DNA of 64,000 bases from assembly GCF_020379485.1 (NCBI RefSeq), contig NC_063437.1, positions 18,005,726-18,069,725 on the forward strand, written 5' to 3'. A model generated the notes under the pieces. It made no database searches. It was not told the DNA's origin and saw nothing but the letters and a program-made list of their open reading frames with translations. Below, piece by piece: positions 36,201 through 51,200 of this stretch. The first letter of the stretch is position 1. The number at the start of each line of letters is the position of its first letter. A program made the translations under genes and the position numbers. This DNA is from Brassica napus (taxonomy: Eukaryota > Streptophyta > Magnoliopsida > Brassicales > Brassicaceae).

Positions 36201-39200
36201 AATTTTCTTAAAAACTGCTATTTTGGAAAGTTTTCATTTTTTTGAGAAATATTGTAGATTAGGTTTTGTGATTTGAAATTAGATAACAAGAATATTTGTG
36301 GATAGATGAGTATTCTTTAAGAATTTTTCATGAATATGTTGTATTTTAAATAATTTTTTTAAAAACTGCTATTTTTGGAAAGTTTTATTTTTTGAGAAAT
36401 ATTGTAGATTAGGGTTTGTGATTTAGAATTAGGATAACAAGATATTTTTGGATAGATGAGTATTCTTAAGAATTTTTCATCAATATGTTGTATTTTTAAA
36501 TAATTTTCTTAAAAACTGCTATTTTGGAAAGTTTTCATTTTCTTGAGAAATATTGTAGATTAGGTTTGTGATTTAGAAATTAGGATAACAAGAATATTTT
36601 GGATAGATGAGTATTCTTTAAGAATTTTTCATGAATATGTTGTATTTATAATAATTTTCTTAAAAACTGCTATTTTTGGAAAGTTTTCATTTCTTGAGAA
36701 ATATTGTAGATTAGGTTTTGTGATTTGAAATTAGGATAACAAGAATATTTTGGATAGATGAGTATTCTTTAAGAGATTTTTCATGAATAGTTGTATTTTT
36801 AAATAATTTTCTTAAAAACTGCTATTTTTGGAAAGTTTTCATTTTCTTGAGAAATATTGTAGATTAGGGTTTGTGATTTAGAAATTAGGATAACAAGAAT
36901 ATTTTTGGATAGATGAGTATTCTTTCTGATTTTTCATCAATAGGTTGTATTTTTAAATAATTTTCTTAAAAACTGCTATTTTTGGAAAGTTTTTATTTTC
37001 TTGAGAAATATTGTAGATTAGGGTTTGTGATTTAGAAATTAGGATAACAAGAATATTTTTGGATAGATGAGTATTCTTTAAGAATTTTCATGAATATGTT
37101 GTATTATAAATAATTTTCTTAAAAACTGCTATTTTGGAAAGTTTTCATTTTCTTGAGAAATATTGTAGATTAGGTTTGTGATTTAGAAATTAGGATAACA
37201 AGAATATTTTTGGATAGATGAGTATTCTTTAAGAATTTTTCATCAATAGGTTGTATTTTTAAATAATTTTCTTAAAAACTGCTATTTTGGAAAGTTTTCA
37301 TTTTCTTGAGAAATATTGTAGATTAGGGTTTGTGATTTAGAAATTAGGATAACAAGAATATTTTTGGATAGATGAGTATTCTTTAAGAATTTTCATCAAT
37401 ATGTTGTATTTAAAATAATTTTCTTAAAAACTGCTATTTTGGAAAGTTTTCATTTTTTGAGAAATATTGTAGATTAGGTTTTGTGATTTGAAATTAGGAT
37501 AACAAGAATATTTTGGATAGATGAGTATTCTTTAAGAATTTTTCATCAATATGTTGTATTTTAAATAATTTTCTTAAAAACTGCTATTTTGGAAAGTTTT
37601 CATTTTTTTGAGAAATATTGTAGATTAGGTTTGTGATTTAGAAATTAGGATAACAAGAATATTTTGGATAGATGATTCTTTAAGAATTTTCATGAATGGT
37701 TGTATTTTAAATAATTTTCTTAAAAACTGCTATTTTTGGAAAGTTTTCATTTTCTTGAGAAATATTGTAGATTTGGGTTTGTGATTTAGAAATTAAGATA
37801 ACCAGATTATTTGTGGATAGATGAGTATTCTTAATGAGTTTTTCATCAGTAGGTTGTATTTTTAAATAATTTTCTTAAAAACTGCTATTTTTGGAAAGTT
37901 TTTATTTTCTTGAGAAATATTGTAGATTAGGGTTTGTGATTTAGAAATTAGGATAAAAAGAATATTTTTGGATAGATGAGTATTCTGTAAGAATTTTTCA
38001 TGAATATGTTGTATTTATAAATAATTTTCTTAAAAACTGCTATTTTTGGAAAGTTTTCTATTTTCTTGAGAAATATTGTAGATTAGGGTTTGTGATTTAG
38101 AATTTAGGATAACAAGAATATTTGTGGATAGATAAGTATTCTTTCTAATTTTTTCATCAATAGGTTGTATTTTTAAATAATTTTCTTAAAAACTGCTATT
38201 TTGGAAAGTTTTCATTTTCTTGAGAAATATTGTAGATTGGTTTTGTGATTTGAAATTAGGATAACAAATATTTTTGGATAGATGAGTATTCTTTAAGAAT
38301 TTTTCATGAATATGTTGTATTTATAAATAATTTTTAAAAACTGCTATTTTTGGAAAGTTTTCATTTCTTGAGAAATATTGTAGATTAGGGTTTGTGATTT
38401 AGAAATTAGGATAACAAGAATATTTGGATAGATGAGTATTCTTTAAGATTTTTCATCATAGGTTGTATTTTTAATAATTTTCTTAAAAACTGCTATTTTT
38501 GGAAAGTTTTCATTCTTGAGAAATATTGTAGATTAGGGTTTGTGATTTAGAAATTAGGATAACAAGAATATTTTTGGATAGATGAGTATTTTTTAAGATT
38601 TTTCATCAATATGTTGTATTTTTAAATAATTTTCTTAAAAACTGCTATTTTTGGAAAGTTTTCATTTTCTTGAGAAATATTGTAGATTAGGGTTTGTGAT
38701 TTAGAAATAGGATAACAAGAATATTTTGGATAGATGAGTATTCTTTAAGAATTTTTCATGAATATTGTATTTATAAATAATTTTCTTAAAAACTGCTATT
38801 TTTGGAAAGTTTTTTTTTTCTTGAGAAATATTGTAGATTAGGGTTTGTGATTTAGAAATTAGGATAACAAGAATATTTTGGATAGATGAGTATTCTTTAA
38901 GAATTTTTCATCAATAGGTTGTATTTTTAAATAATTTTCTTAAAAACTGCTATTTTGGAAAGTTTTCATTTTCTTGAGAAATATTGTAGATTAGGGTTTG
39001 TGATTTAGAAATTAGGATAACAAGAATATTTGGATAGATGAGTATTTTTAAGAATTTTTCATCAATAGGTTGTATTTTTAAATAATTTTCTTAAAAACTG
39101 CTATTTTGGAAAGTTTTCATTTTCTTGAGAAATATTGTAGATTAGGGTTTGTGATTTAGAAATTAGGATAACAAGAATATTTTTGGATAGATGAGTATTC

Positions 39201-42200
39201 TTTAAGAATTTTTCATCAATATGTTGTATTTTAAATAATTTCTTAAAAACTGCTATTTTGGAAAGTTTTCATTTTCTTGAGAAATATTGTAGATTGGGTT
39301 TGTGATTTAGAAATTAGGATAACAAGAATATTTGTGGATAGATGAGTATTCTAAGAATTTTTCATCATAGGTTGTATTTAAATAATTTTCTTAAAAAGCT
39401 ATTTTTGAAAGTTTTCATTTTCTTGAGAAATATTGTAGATTAGGGTTTGTGATTTAGAAATTAGGATAACAAGAATATTTTGGGATAGATGAGTATTCTT
39501 TAAGAATTTTCATGAATATGTTGTTTTATAAATAATTTTCTTAAAAACTGCTATTTTGGAAAGTTTTCATTTTCTTGAGAAATATTGTAGATTAGGGTTT
39601 GTGATTTAGAAATTAGGATAACAAGAATATTTTGGATAGATGAGTATTCTTTAGATTTTTTCATCAATAGGTTGTTTTTAAATAATTTTCTTAAAAACTG
39701 CTATTTTGGAAATTTTCATTTTCTTGAGAAATATTGTAGATTAGGTTTGTGATTTAGAAATTAGGATAACAAGAATATTTTGGATAGATGAGTATTCTTA
39801 AGAATTTTTCATGAATATGTTGTATTTAAAATAATTTCTTAAAAACTGCTATTTTGGAAAGTTTTCATTTTCTTGAGAAATATTGTAGATTGGGTTTGTG
39901 ATTTGAAATTAGGATAACCAAATATTTGTGGATAGATGAGTATTCTTTAAGATTTTCATCAATAGGTTGTATTTTTAAATAATTTTCTTAAAACTGCTAT
40001 TTTGGAAAGTTTTCATTTCTTGAGAAATATTGTAGATTAGGGTTGTGATTTAGAAATTAGGATAACAAGAATATTTTGGATAGATGAGTATTCTTTAAGA
40101 ATTTTTCATCAATATGTTGTATTTTTAAATAATTTTCTTAAAAACTGCTATTTTTGGAAGTTTTCATTTTCTTGAGAATATTGTAGATTAGGGTTTGTGA
40201 TTTAGAAATTAGGATAACAAGAATATTTTTGGATAGATGAGTATTCTTTAAGAATTTTCATGAATATGTTGTATTTATAAATAATTTTTTAAAAACTGCT
40301 ATTTTGGAAAGTTTTCATTTCTTGAGAAATATTGTAGAGATTAGGGTTTGTGATTTAGAAATTAGGATAACAAGATATATTTTGGATAGATGAGTATTCT
40401 TTAAGAATTTTTCATCAATATGTTGTATTTTTAAATAATTTTCTTAAAAACTGCTATTTTGGAAAGTTTTTCATTTCTTGAGAAATATTGTAGATTAGGG
40501 TTTGTGATTTAGAAATTAGGATAACAAGAATATTTTTGGATAGATGAGTATTCTTTAAGATTTTTCATGAATAGGTTGTATTTTTAAATAATTTTCTTAA
40601 AAACTGCTATTTTGGAAAGTTTTCATTTTCTTGAGAAATATTGTAGATTAGGGTTTGTGATTTTGAAATTAGGATAACAAGAATATTTTTGGATATAGAT
40701 ATTCTTTAAGAATTTTCATGAATATGTTGTATTTTAAAATAATTTTTTAAAAACTGCTATTTTTGGAAAGTTTTCATTTCTTGAGAAATATTGTAGATTT
40801 GGGTTTGTGATTTAGAATTAGGATAACAAGATATTTTTGGATAGATGAGTATTCTTAAGATTTTTCATCAATAGGTTGTATTATAAATAATTTTCTTAAA
40901 AAACTGTTTTTTGGAAAGTTTTCATTTTCTTGAGAAATATTGTATTTAGGGTTTGTGATTTAGAAATTAGGATAACAAGAATATTTTGGATAGATGAGTA
41001 TTCTTTAAGAATTTTCATGAATATGTTGTTTTTATAATAATTTCTTAAAAACTGCTATTTTTGGAAAGTTTTCATTTTCTGAGAAATATTGTAGATTAGG
41101 GTTTGTGATTTAGAAATTAGGATAACAAGAAATTTTTGGATAGATGAGTATTCTTTAAGATTTTTCATAATAGGTTGTATTTTAAATAATTTTCTTAAAA
41201 ACTGTATTTTTGGAAAGTTTTCATTTTCTTGAGAAATATTGTAGATTAGGGTTTGTGATTTGAAATTAGGATAACAAAATATTTTTGGATAGATGAGTAT
41301 TCTTTAAGAATTTCATGAATATGTTGTATTAAAATAATTTTAAAAATGCTATTTTTGGAAAGTTTTTTTCTTGAGAAATATTGTAGATTTTTGTGATTTA
41401 GAAATTAGATAACAGAATATTTTGGATAGATGAGTTTCTTAAGATTTTTCAATATGTTGTATTTAAATAATTTTCTTAAAAACTGCTATTTTGGAAAGTT
41501 TTCATTTTCTTGAGAATATTGTAGATAGGGTTTGTGATTTAGAAATTAGGATAAAAGAATATTTTGGATAGATGAGTATTTTAAGAATTTTCATCAATAG
41601 GTTGTATTTTTAATAATTTTCTTAAAAACTGCTTTTTTGGAAAGTTTTCATTTTTGAGAAATATTGTAGATTAGGGTTTGTGATTTAGAAATTAGGATAA
41701 CAGAATATTTGGATAGATGAGTATTCTTTAAGAATTTTTCATGAAATGTTGTATTTATAAAAATTTTCTTAAAACTGCTATTTTGGAAAGTTTTTATTTT
41801 TTGAGAAATATTGTAGATTAGGGTGTATTAGAAATAACGATATTGGAAGATTATTTTNNNNNNNNNNNNNNNNNNNNNNNNNNNNNNNNNNNNNNNNNNN
41901 NNNNNNNNNNNNNNNNNNNNNNNNNNNNNNNNNNNNNNNNNNNNNNNNNNNNNNNNNTTAGGGTTTTGTGATTTATAAATAAGATAAAAAGCAATATTTT
42001 TGGATAGATGAGTATCTTTAGGAATTTTTTCATGATTCTGTTGATTTATCAATTTAATTTTCTTAAAAAAACTGCTATTTTGGAAAGTTCATTTTCTTGA
42101 GAAATATGTAGATTAGGTTTTGTGATTTAGAAATTAGTATAACAAGAATATTTTTGGATAGATGAGTATTCTTTAAGATTTTTTCATCAAAGGTTGTTTT

Positions 42201-45200
42201 AAAATAACAATTTCTTTTAAAAACTGCTATTTTGGAAACGTTTTTATTTTCATGAGAAATACTGTTGTAGATTATTTTTGTGATTTATGAAATTAGTATA
42301 AAAAGAATATTTTTGGATAGCTGAGTATTCTTTAGAATTTTTCATGAATATGTTGTATTTATAATAATTTTCTAAAAACTGCTATTTTTGAAAAGTTTTT
42401 ATTTTCTTGAGTAGAAATATTGTAGATTAGGGTTTGTGATTTAGGAAATCAGGAAACAAGAATATTTTGGATAGATGGTATTCTTTAAGATTTTTTCATG
42501 AATTGTTTGTATTATAAATTAATTTTCTTAACAACTGCTATTTTTGGAAGTTTTTTCTTCTTGAGAAATATTGTAGATTAGGGTTTGTGATTTAGAAATC
42601 AGGATAACAGATATTTTTGGATAGATGAGTATTCTTAAGATTTTTTCATGGAATATGTTGTATTTTTATAAATAATTTTCTTAAAACTGCTATTTTTGGA
42701 AAGCTTTTATTTTCTTGAGTGAAATATTGTAGATTAGGGTTTGTGATTTAGAAATCAGGATACAAGAATATTTTTGGATAGATGAGTATTCTTTAAGATT
42801 TTTCATGAATATGTTGTATTTATAAATATTTTTTTTAAAACTGCTATTTTGGAAAGTTTCATTTTCTTGAGAAATATTGTAGATTAGGGTTTGTGATTTA
42901 GAAATCAGGATAACAAGAATATTTTTGGATAGATGAGTATTCTTGAGAATTTTCATGAATATGTTGTATTTATAAATAATTTTCTTAAAACTGCTATTTT
43001 TGGAAAGTTTTTATTTTCTGAGAAATATTGTAGATTAGGGTTTGTGATTTAGAAATCAGGATAACAAGAATATTTTTGGATAGATGCGTATTTTTAAGAA
43101 TTTTTCATGAATATGTTGTATTTATAATTATGTTTTTTTAAAAACTGCTATTTTTGGAAAGTTTTCATTTTCTTGAGACAATATATGTAGATTAGGTTTG
43201 TGATTTGAAATTAGTATAAAAAGAATATTTTTGGATAGATGAGTATTTGTAAGAATTTTCATGATATGTTGTATTTATAAATAATTTTCTTAAAAAAATG
43301 CGATTTGGAAAGTTTTTATTTTCTTGAGAAATATTGTAGATTTGGGTTTGTGATTTAGAAATTAGGATGCAAGAATATTGGGGATAGATGAGTATTCTTC
43401 TGATTTTTTCATCAATAGGTTGTATTTTAAATAATTTTCTTAAAAACTGCTATTTTTGGAAAGTTTTCATTTTCTTGAGAAATATGTAGATTAGGGTTTG
43501 TGATTGTGGATGAGGAGAATTAAGAAGCAAGATTTTGGATGGATGAGTATTCTTTAAGAATTTTCATGAGGTATATGTGTATTTATAAAATAATTTTTTT
43601 TTAAAAACTGCTATTTTTGGAAAGTTTTCATTTTCTTGAGAAAATATTGTAGATTAGTGGTTTATGTATTTGGATATTAGATAAAAAGAATATTTTTGGA
43701 TAGATGAGTATTTTGTAAGAATTTTTCATGAATATGTTGTATTTATAAATAATTTTCTTAAAAACTGCGATTTTTGGAAAGTTTTTATTTTCTTGAGAAA
43801 TATTGTAGATTAGGGTTTGTGATTAGAAATTAGGATAGCAAGAATATTTGGGGATAGATGAGTATTCTTTCTGATTTTTTCATGAATATGTTGTATTTTT
43901 AAATAATTTTTCTTAAAAACTGCTATTTTGGAAAGTTTTCATTTTCTTGAGAATATTGTAGATTAGGTTTGTGGATTAGAAATTAGGATAACAAGAATAT
44001 TTTTGGATAGATGAGTATTCTTTAAGAATTTTTCATGAATATGTTGTATTATAAATAATTTTTTAAAAAACTGCTATTTTTGGAAAGTTTCATTTTTCTT
44101 GAGAAATATTGTAGATTATTGGGTATTTGTGTTGAAATTAGGATAAAAGAATTTATTTTGGATAGATGAGTATTCTGTAAGAATTTTTCATGAATATGTT
44201 GTATTTATAAATAATTTTCTTAAAAACTGCTTTTTTGGAAAGTTTTTTATTTTCTTGAGAAATATTGTAGATTAGGGTTTGTGATTTAGAAATTAGGATA
44301 ACAAGAATATTTGTGGATAGATGAGTATTCTTTCTGATTTTTTCATCAATAGGTTGTATTTTTAAATAATTTTCTTAAAAACTGCTATTTTTGGAAAGTT
44401 TTTATTTTCTTGAGAAATATTGTAGATTAGGGTTTGTGATTTAGAAATCAGGATAACAAGAATATTTTTGGATAGATGAGTATTCTTTAAGAATTTTTCA
44501 TGAATATGTTGTATTTATAATTAATTTTTTAAAAAACTGCTATTTTTGGAAAGTTTTCATTTTCTTGAGAAATATTGTAGATTAGGTTTGTGATTAGAAA
44601 TCGGATAACAAGAATATTTTTGGATGATGAGTATTCTTTAAGAATTTTTCATGAATATGTTGTATTTATAAATATTTTTTTTAAAAACTGCTATTTTTGG
44701 AAAGTTTTCATTTTCTTGAGAAATATTGTAGATTAGGTTTTGTGATTTTGAAATTAGTATAACAAGAATATTTTTGGATGGATGAGTATTCTTTAAGAAT
44801 TTTTCATGAATATGTTGTATTTATAAATAATTTTTTTTAAAAACTGCTATTTTTGGAAAGTTTTCATTTTCTTGAGAAATATTGTAGATTAGTTTTTTAT
44901 TTATTTTGAAATTAGTATAACAAGAATATTTTTGGATAGATGAGTATTCTTTAAGAATTTTTCATCGATATGTTGTATTTAAAATAATTTTCTTAAAAAC
45001 TGCTATTTTTAGAAAGTTTTCATTTTTTTAGAGAAATATTGTAGATTAGGGTTTGTGATTTAGAAATTAGGAAAAAAAGAATATTTTTGGATAGATGAGT
45101 ATTCTTTAAGAATTTTTCATGAATATGTTATATTTATTAATAATTTTCTTAAAAACTTTTATTTTTGGAAAGTTTTCATTTTCTTGAGAAATATTGTAGA

Positions 45201-48200
45201 TTTGGGTTTGTGATTTAGAAATTAAGATAGCAAGATTATTTGTGGATATATGAGTATTCTTTCTGATTTTTTCTTCAATAGGTTGTATTTTTAAATAATT
45301 TTCTTTAAAACTGCTATTTTTGGAAAGTTTTTATTTTCTTGAGAAATATTGTAGATTAGGGTTTGTGATTTAGAAATCAGGATAACAAGAATATTTTTGG
45401 ATAGATGAGTATTCTTTAAGAATTTTTCATGAATATGTTGTATTTATAAATAATTTTCTTAAAAACTGCTATTTTTGGAAAGTTTTCATTTTCTTGAAAA
45501 ATATTTTAGATTTTGGTTTGTGATTTAGAAATTAATATAACAAGATTATTTGTGGATAGATGAGTATTCTTTCTGAGTTTTTCATCAATAGGTTGTATTT
45601 TTAAATAATTTTCTTAAAAACTGCTATTTTTGGAAAGTTTTCATTTTCTTGAGAAATACTGTAGATTAGGGTTTGTGATTTAGAAATTAAGATAAAAAGA
45701 ATATTTTTGGATAGATGAGTATTCTTTAAGAATTTTTCATGAATATGTTGTATTTATAAATACTTTTCTTAAAAACTGCTACTTTTGAAAAGTTTTCATT
45801 TTCTTGAGAAATATTGTATATTTGAGCTTGTATTTAAAAATTAAAATAATAAGATTATTTGTAGTTAGATGAGTATTCTTTCTGATTTTTTCATCAATAG
45901 GTTGTATTTTAAAATAATTTTCTTAAAAACTGCTATTTTTGGAAAGTTTTTATTTTCATGAGAAATACTGTAGATTATGGTTTGTGATTTAGAAATTAGG
46001 ATAAAAAGAATATTTTTGGATAGATGAGTATTCTTTTAGAATTTTTCATGAATATGTTGTATTTATAAATAATTTTCTTAAAACTGCTATTTTTGAAAAG
46101 TTTTTATTTTCTTGAGAAATATTGTCGATTAGGGTTTGTGATTTAGAAATCAGGATAACAAGAATATTTTTGGATAGATGAGTATTCTTTAAGATTTTTT
46201 CATGAATATGTTGTATTTATAAATAATTTTCTTAACAACTGCTATTTTTGGAAAGTTTTTATTTCTTGAGAAATATTGTAGATTAGGGTTTGTGATTTAG
46301 AAATCGGATAACAAGAATATTTTTGGATAGATGAGTATTCTTAAGAATTTTTCATGAATATGTTGTATTTATAAATAATTTTCTTAAAAACTGCTATTTT
46401 TGGAAAGTTTTATTTTCTTGAGAATATTGTAGATTAGGGTTTGTGATTTAGAAATTAGGATAACAAGAATATTTTTGGATAGATGAGTATTCTTTAAGAA
46501 TTTTTCATGAATATGTTGTATTTATAATATTTTTTTTAAAAACTGCTATTTTGGAAAGTTTTCATTTTCTTGAGAAATATTGTAGATTAGGGTTTGTGAT
46601 TTAGAAATCAGGATAACAAGAATATTTTTGGATAGATGAGTATTCTTTATGAATTTTTCATGAATATGTTGTATTTATAAATAATTTTCTTAAAAACTGC
46701 TATTTTTGGAAAGTTTTTATTTTCTTGAGAAATATTGTAGATTAGGGTTTGTGATTTAGAAATCAGGATAACAAGAATATTTTTGGATAGATGAGTATTC
46801 TTTAAGAATTTTTCATGAATATGTTGTATTTATAAATAATTTTTTTAAAAACTGCTATTTTTGAAAAGTTTTCATTTTCTTGAGAAATATTGTAGATTAG
46901 GGTTTTGTGATTTGAAATTAGGATAACAAGAATATTTTTGGATAGATGAGTATTCTTTAAGAATTTTTCATGAATATGTTGTATTTATAAATAATTTTTT
47001 AAAAAACTGCTATTTTTGGAAAGTTTTCATTTTCTTGAGAAATATTGTAGATTAGTTTTTTGTGTATTTTGAAATTAGTATAACAAGAATATTTTTGGAT
47101 AGATGAGTATTTTGTAAGAATTTTTCATGAATATGTTGTATTTATAAATAATTTTCTTAAAAACTGCTATTTTGGAAAGTTTTTTATTTTCTTGAGAAAT
47201 ATTGTAGATTAGGGTTTGTGATTTAGAAATTAGGATAACAAGAATATTTTGGATAGATGAGTATTCTTTCTGATTTTTTCATCAATAGGTTGTATTTTTA
47301 AATAATTTTCTTTAAAAACTGCTATTTTTGGAAAGTTTTTTTTTCTTGAGAAATATTGTAGATTAGGGTTTGTGATTTAGAAATCAGGATAACAAAAATA
47401 TTTTTGGATAGATGAGTATTCTTAAGAATTTTTCATGAATATGTTGTATTTATAAATAATTTTCTTAAAAACTGCTATTTTTGGAAAGTTTTCATTTTCT
47501 TGAGAAATATTGTAGATTAGGTTTTGTGATTTTGAAATTAGTATAACAAGAATATTTTTGGATAGATGAGTATTCTTTAAGAATTTTTCATGAATATGTT
47601 GTATTTATAAATAATTTTCTTAAAACTGCTATTTTTGGAAAGTTTTTATTTTCTTGAGAAAATATTGTAGATTAGGGTTTGTGATTTAGAAATTAGGATA
47701 ACAAGATATTTTTGGATAGATGAGTATTCTTTCTCAGTTTTCATGAATAGGTTGTATTTTAAAATAATTTTCTTAAAAACTGCTATTTTGGAAAGTTTCA
47801 TTTTCTTGAGAAATATTGTAGATTGGGTTTGTGATTTTAATTGTATAACAAGAATATTTTTGGATAGATGAGTATTCTTTAAGAATTTTTCATCGATATG
47901 TTGTATTTTAAAATAATTTTCTTAAAAACTGCTATTTTTGGAAAGTTTTCATTTCTTGAGAAATATTGTAGATTAGGGTTTGTGATTTAGAAATTAGGAT
48001 AACAAGAATATTTGTGGATAGATGAGTATTCTTTAAGATTTTTCATCAATAGGTTGTATTTTTAAATAATTTCTTAAAAAACTGCTATTTTTGGAAAGTT
48101 TTTATTTTCTTGAGAAATATTGTAGATTAGGGTTTGTGATTTATAAATTAGGATAAAAAGAATATTTTTGGATAGATGAGTATTTTTTTAAGAATTTTTC

Positions 48201-51200
48201 ATGAATATGTTGTATTTATAAATAATTTTCTTAAAAACTGCTATTTTTGGAAAGTTTTCATTTTCTTGAGAAATATTGTAGATTTTGGTTTGTGATTTAG
48301 AAATTAGGATAACCAGATTATTTGTGGATAGATGAGTATTCTTTATGAGTTTTTCATCAATAGGTTGTATTTTTAAATAATTTTCTTAAAAACTGTTATT
48401 TTTGGAAATTTTTCATTTTCTTGAGAAATACTGTAGATTAGGGTTTGTGATTTAGAAATTAGGATAACAAGAATATTTTTGGATAGATGAGTATTTTTAG
48501 TAAGATTTTTCATGAATATGTTGTATTTATAAATAATTTTTTTAAAAACTGCTATTTTTGGAAAGTTTTTATTTTCTTGAGAAATATTTTTAGATTAGGG
48601 TTTGTGATTTAGAAATCAGGATAACAAGAATATTTTTGGATAGATGAGTATTCTTTAAGAATTTTCATGAATATGTTGTATTTATAAATAATTTTCTTAA
48701 AAACTGCTATTTTTGGAAAGTTTTTATTTTCTTGAGAAATATTGTAGATTAGGGTTTGTGATTTAGAAATTAGGATAACAAGAATATTTTTGGATAGATG
48801 AGTATTCTTTAAGAATTTTTCATGAATATGTTGTATTTATAAATAATTTTTAAAAAACTGCTATTTTTGGAAAGTTTTCATTTTCTTGAGAAATATTGTA
48901 GATTAGGTTTTGTGATTTTGAAATTAGTATAACAAGAATATTTTTGGATAGATGAGTATTCTTTAAGAATTTTTCATGAATATGTTGTATTTATAAATAT
49001 TTTTTTAAAAAACTGCTATTTTTGGAAAGTTTTTATTTTCTTGAGAAATATTGTAGATTAGTTTTTTATTTATTTGGAAATTAGTATAAAAAGAATATTT
49101 TTGGATAGATGAGTATTTTGTAAGAATTTTTCATGAATATGTTGTATTTATAAATAATTTTCTTAAAAACTGCTATTTTGGAAAGTTTTTTATTTTCTTG
49201 AGAAATATTGTAGATTAGGGTTTGTGATTTAGAAATTAGGATAACAAGAATATTTGTGGATAGATGAGTATTCTTTCTGATTTTTTCATCAATAGGTTGT
49301 ATTTTTAAATAATTTTCTTAAAAACTGCTATTTTTGGAAAGTTTTCATTTTCTTGAGAAATATTGTAGATTAGGTTTTGTGATTTTGAAATTAGTATAAC
49401 AAGAATATTTTTGGATAGATGAGTATTCTTAAGAATTTTTCATGAATATGTTGTATTTATAAATAATTTTTTTAAAAAACTGCTATTTTTGGAAAGTTTT
49501 CATTTTCTTGAGAAATATTGTAGATTAATTTTTTATTTATTTTCAAATTAGTATAACAAGAATATTTTGGATAGATGAGTATTCTGTAAGAATTTTTCAT
49601 GAATATGTTGTATTTATAAATAATTTTCTTAAAAACTGCTATTTTGGAAAGTTTTTTATTTTCTTGAGAAATATTGTAGATTAGGGTTTGTGATTTAGAA
49701 ATTAGGATAACAAGAATATTTGTGGATAGATGAGTATTCTTTCTGATTTTTTCATCAATAGGTTGTATTTATAAATAATTTTCTTAAAAACTGCTATTTT
49801 TGGAAAGTTTTTATTTTCTTGAGAAATATTGTAGATTAGGGTTTGTGATTTAGAAATTAGGATAACAAGAATATTTTGGATAGATGAGTATTCTTTAAGA
49901 TTTTTCATGAATATGTTGTATTTATAATAATTTTTTAAAAACTGCTATTTTGGAAAGTTTTCATTTTCTTGAGAAATATTGTAGATTAGGTTTTGTGATT
50001 TAGAAATCAGGATAACAAAGAATATTTTTTTTGGAGATGAGTATTCTTAAGATTTTTTCATGAATATGTTGTATTTATAAATAATTTTTTTTAAAACTGC
50101 TATTTTGGAAAGTTTTCATTTCTTGAGAAATATTGTAGATTAGGTTTTGTGATTTGAATTAGGATAACAAGAATATTTTGGATAGATGAGTATTCTTTAA
50201 GAATTTTTCATGAAATATGTTGTATTTATAAATATTTTTTAAAAAACTGCTATTTTGGAAAGTTTTCATTTTCTTGAGAAATATTGTAGATTAGTTTTTT
50301 ATTTATTTTGAAATTAGTATAACAAGAATATTTTTGGATAGATGAGTATTCTTTAAGAATTTTTCATCGATATGTTGTAATTTAAAATAATTTTCTTAAA
50401 AACTGCTATTTTTATAAAGTTTTCATTTTTTTAGAGAAATATTGTAGATTAGGGTTTGTGATTTAGAATTAGGAAAAAAAGAATATTTTTGGATAGATGA
50501 GTATTCTTTAAGAATTTTTCATGAATATGTTATATTTATTAATAATTTTCTTAAAAACTTTTATTTTTTAGAAAGTTTTCATTTTCTTGAGAAATATTGT
50601 AGATTAGGGTTTGTGATTTAGAAATTAAGATAACAAGAATATTTGTGGATATATGAGTATTCTTTCTGATTTTTTCATCAATAGGTTGTATTTTTAAATA
50701 ATTTTCTTTAAAACTGCTATTTTTGGAAAGTTTTTATTTTTTTGAGAAATATTGTAGATTAGGGTTTGTGATTTAGAAATCAGGATAACAAGAATATTTT
50801 TGGATAGATGAGTATTCTTTAAGAATTTTTCATGAATATGTTGTATTTATAAATAATTTTCTTAAAAACTGCTATTTTTGGAAAGTTTTCATTTTCTTGA
50901 AAAATATTGTAGATTTTGGTTTGTGATTTAGAAATTAATATAACAAGATTATTTGTGGATAGATGAGTATTCTTTTCTGAGTTTTTCATCAATAGGTTGT
51001 ATTTTTAAATAATTTTCTTAAAAACTGCTATTTTTGGAAAGTTTTCATTTTCTTGAGAAATATTGTAGATTAGGGTTTGTGATTTATAAATTAGGATAAA
51101 AAGAATATTTTTGGATAGATGAGTATTCTTTAAGAATTTTTCATGAATATGTTGTATTTATAAATATTTTCTTAAAAACTGCTACTTTTGGAAAGTTTTC

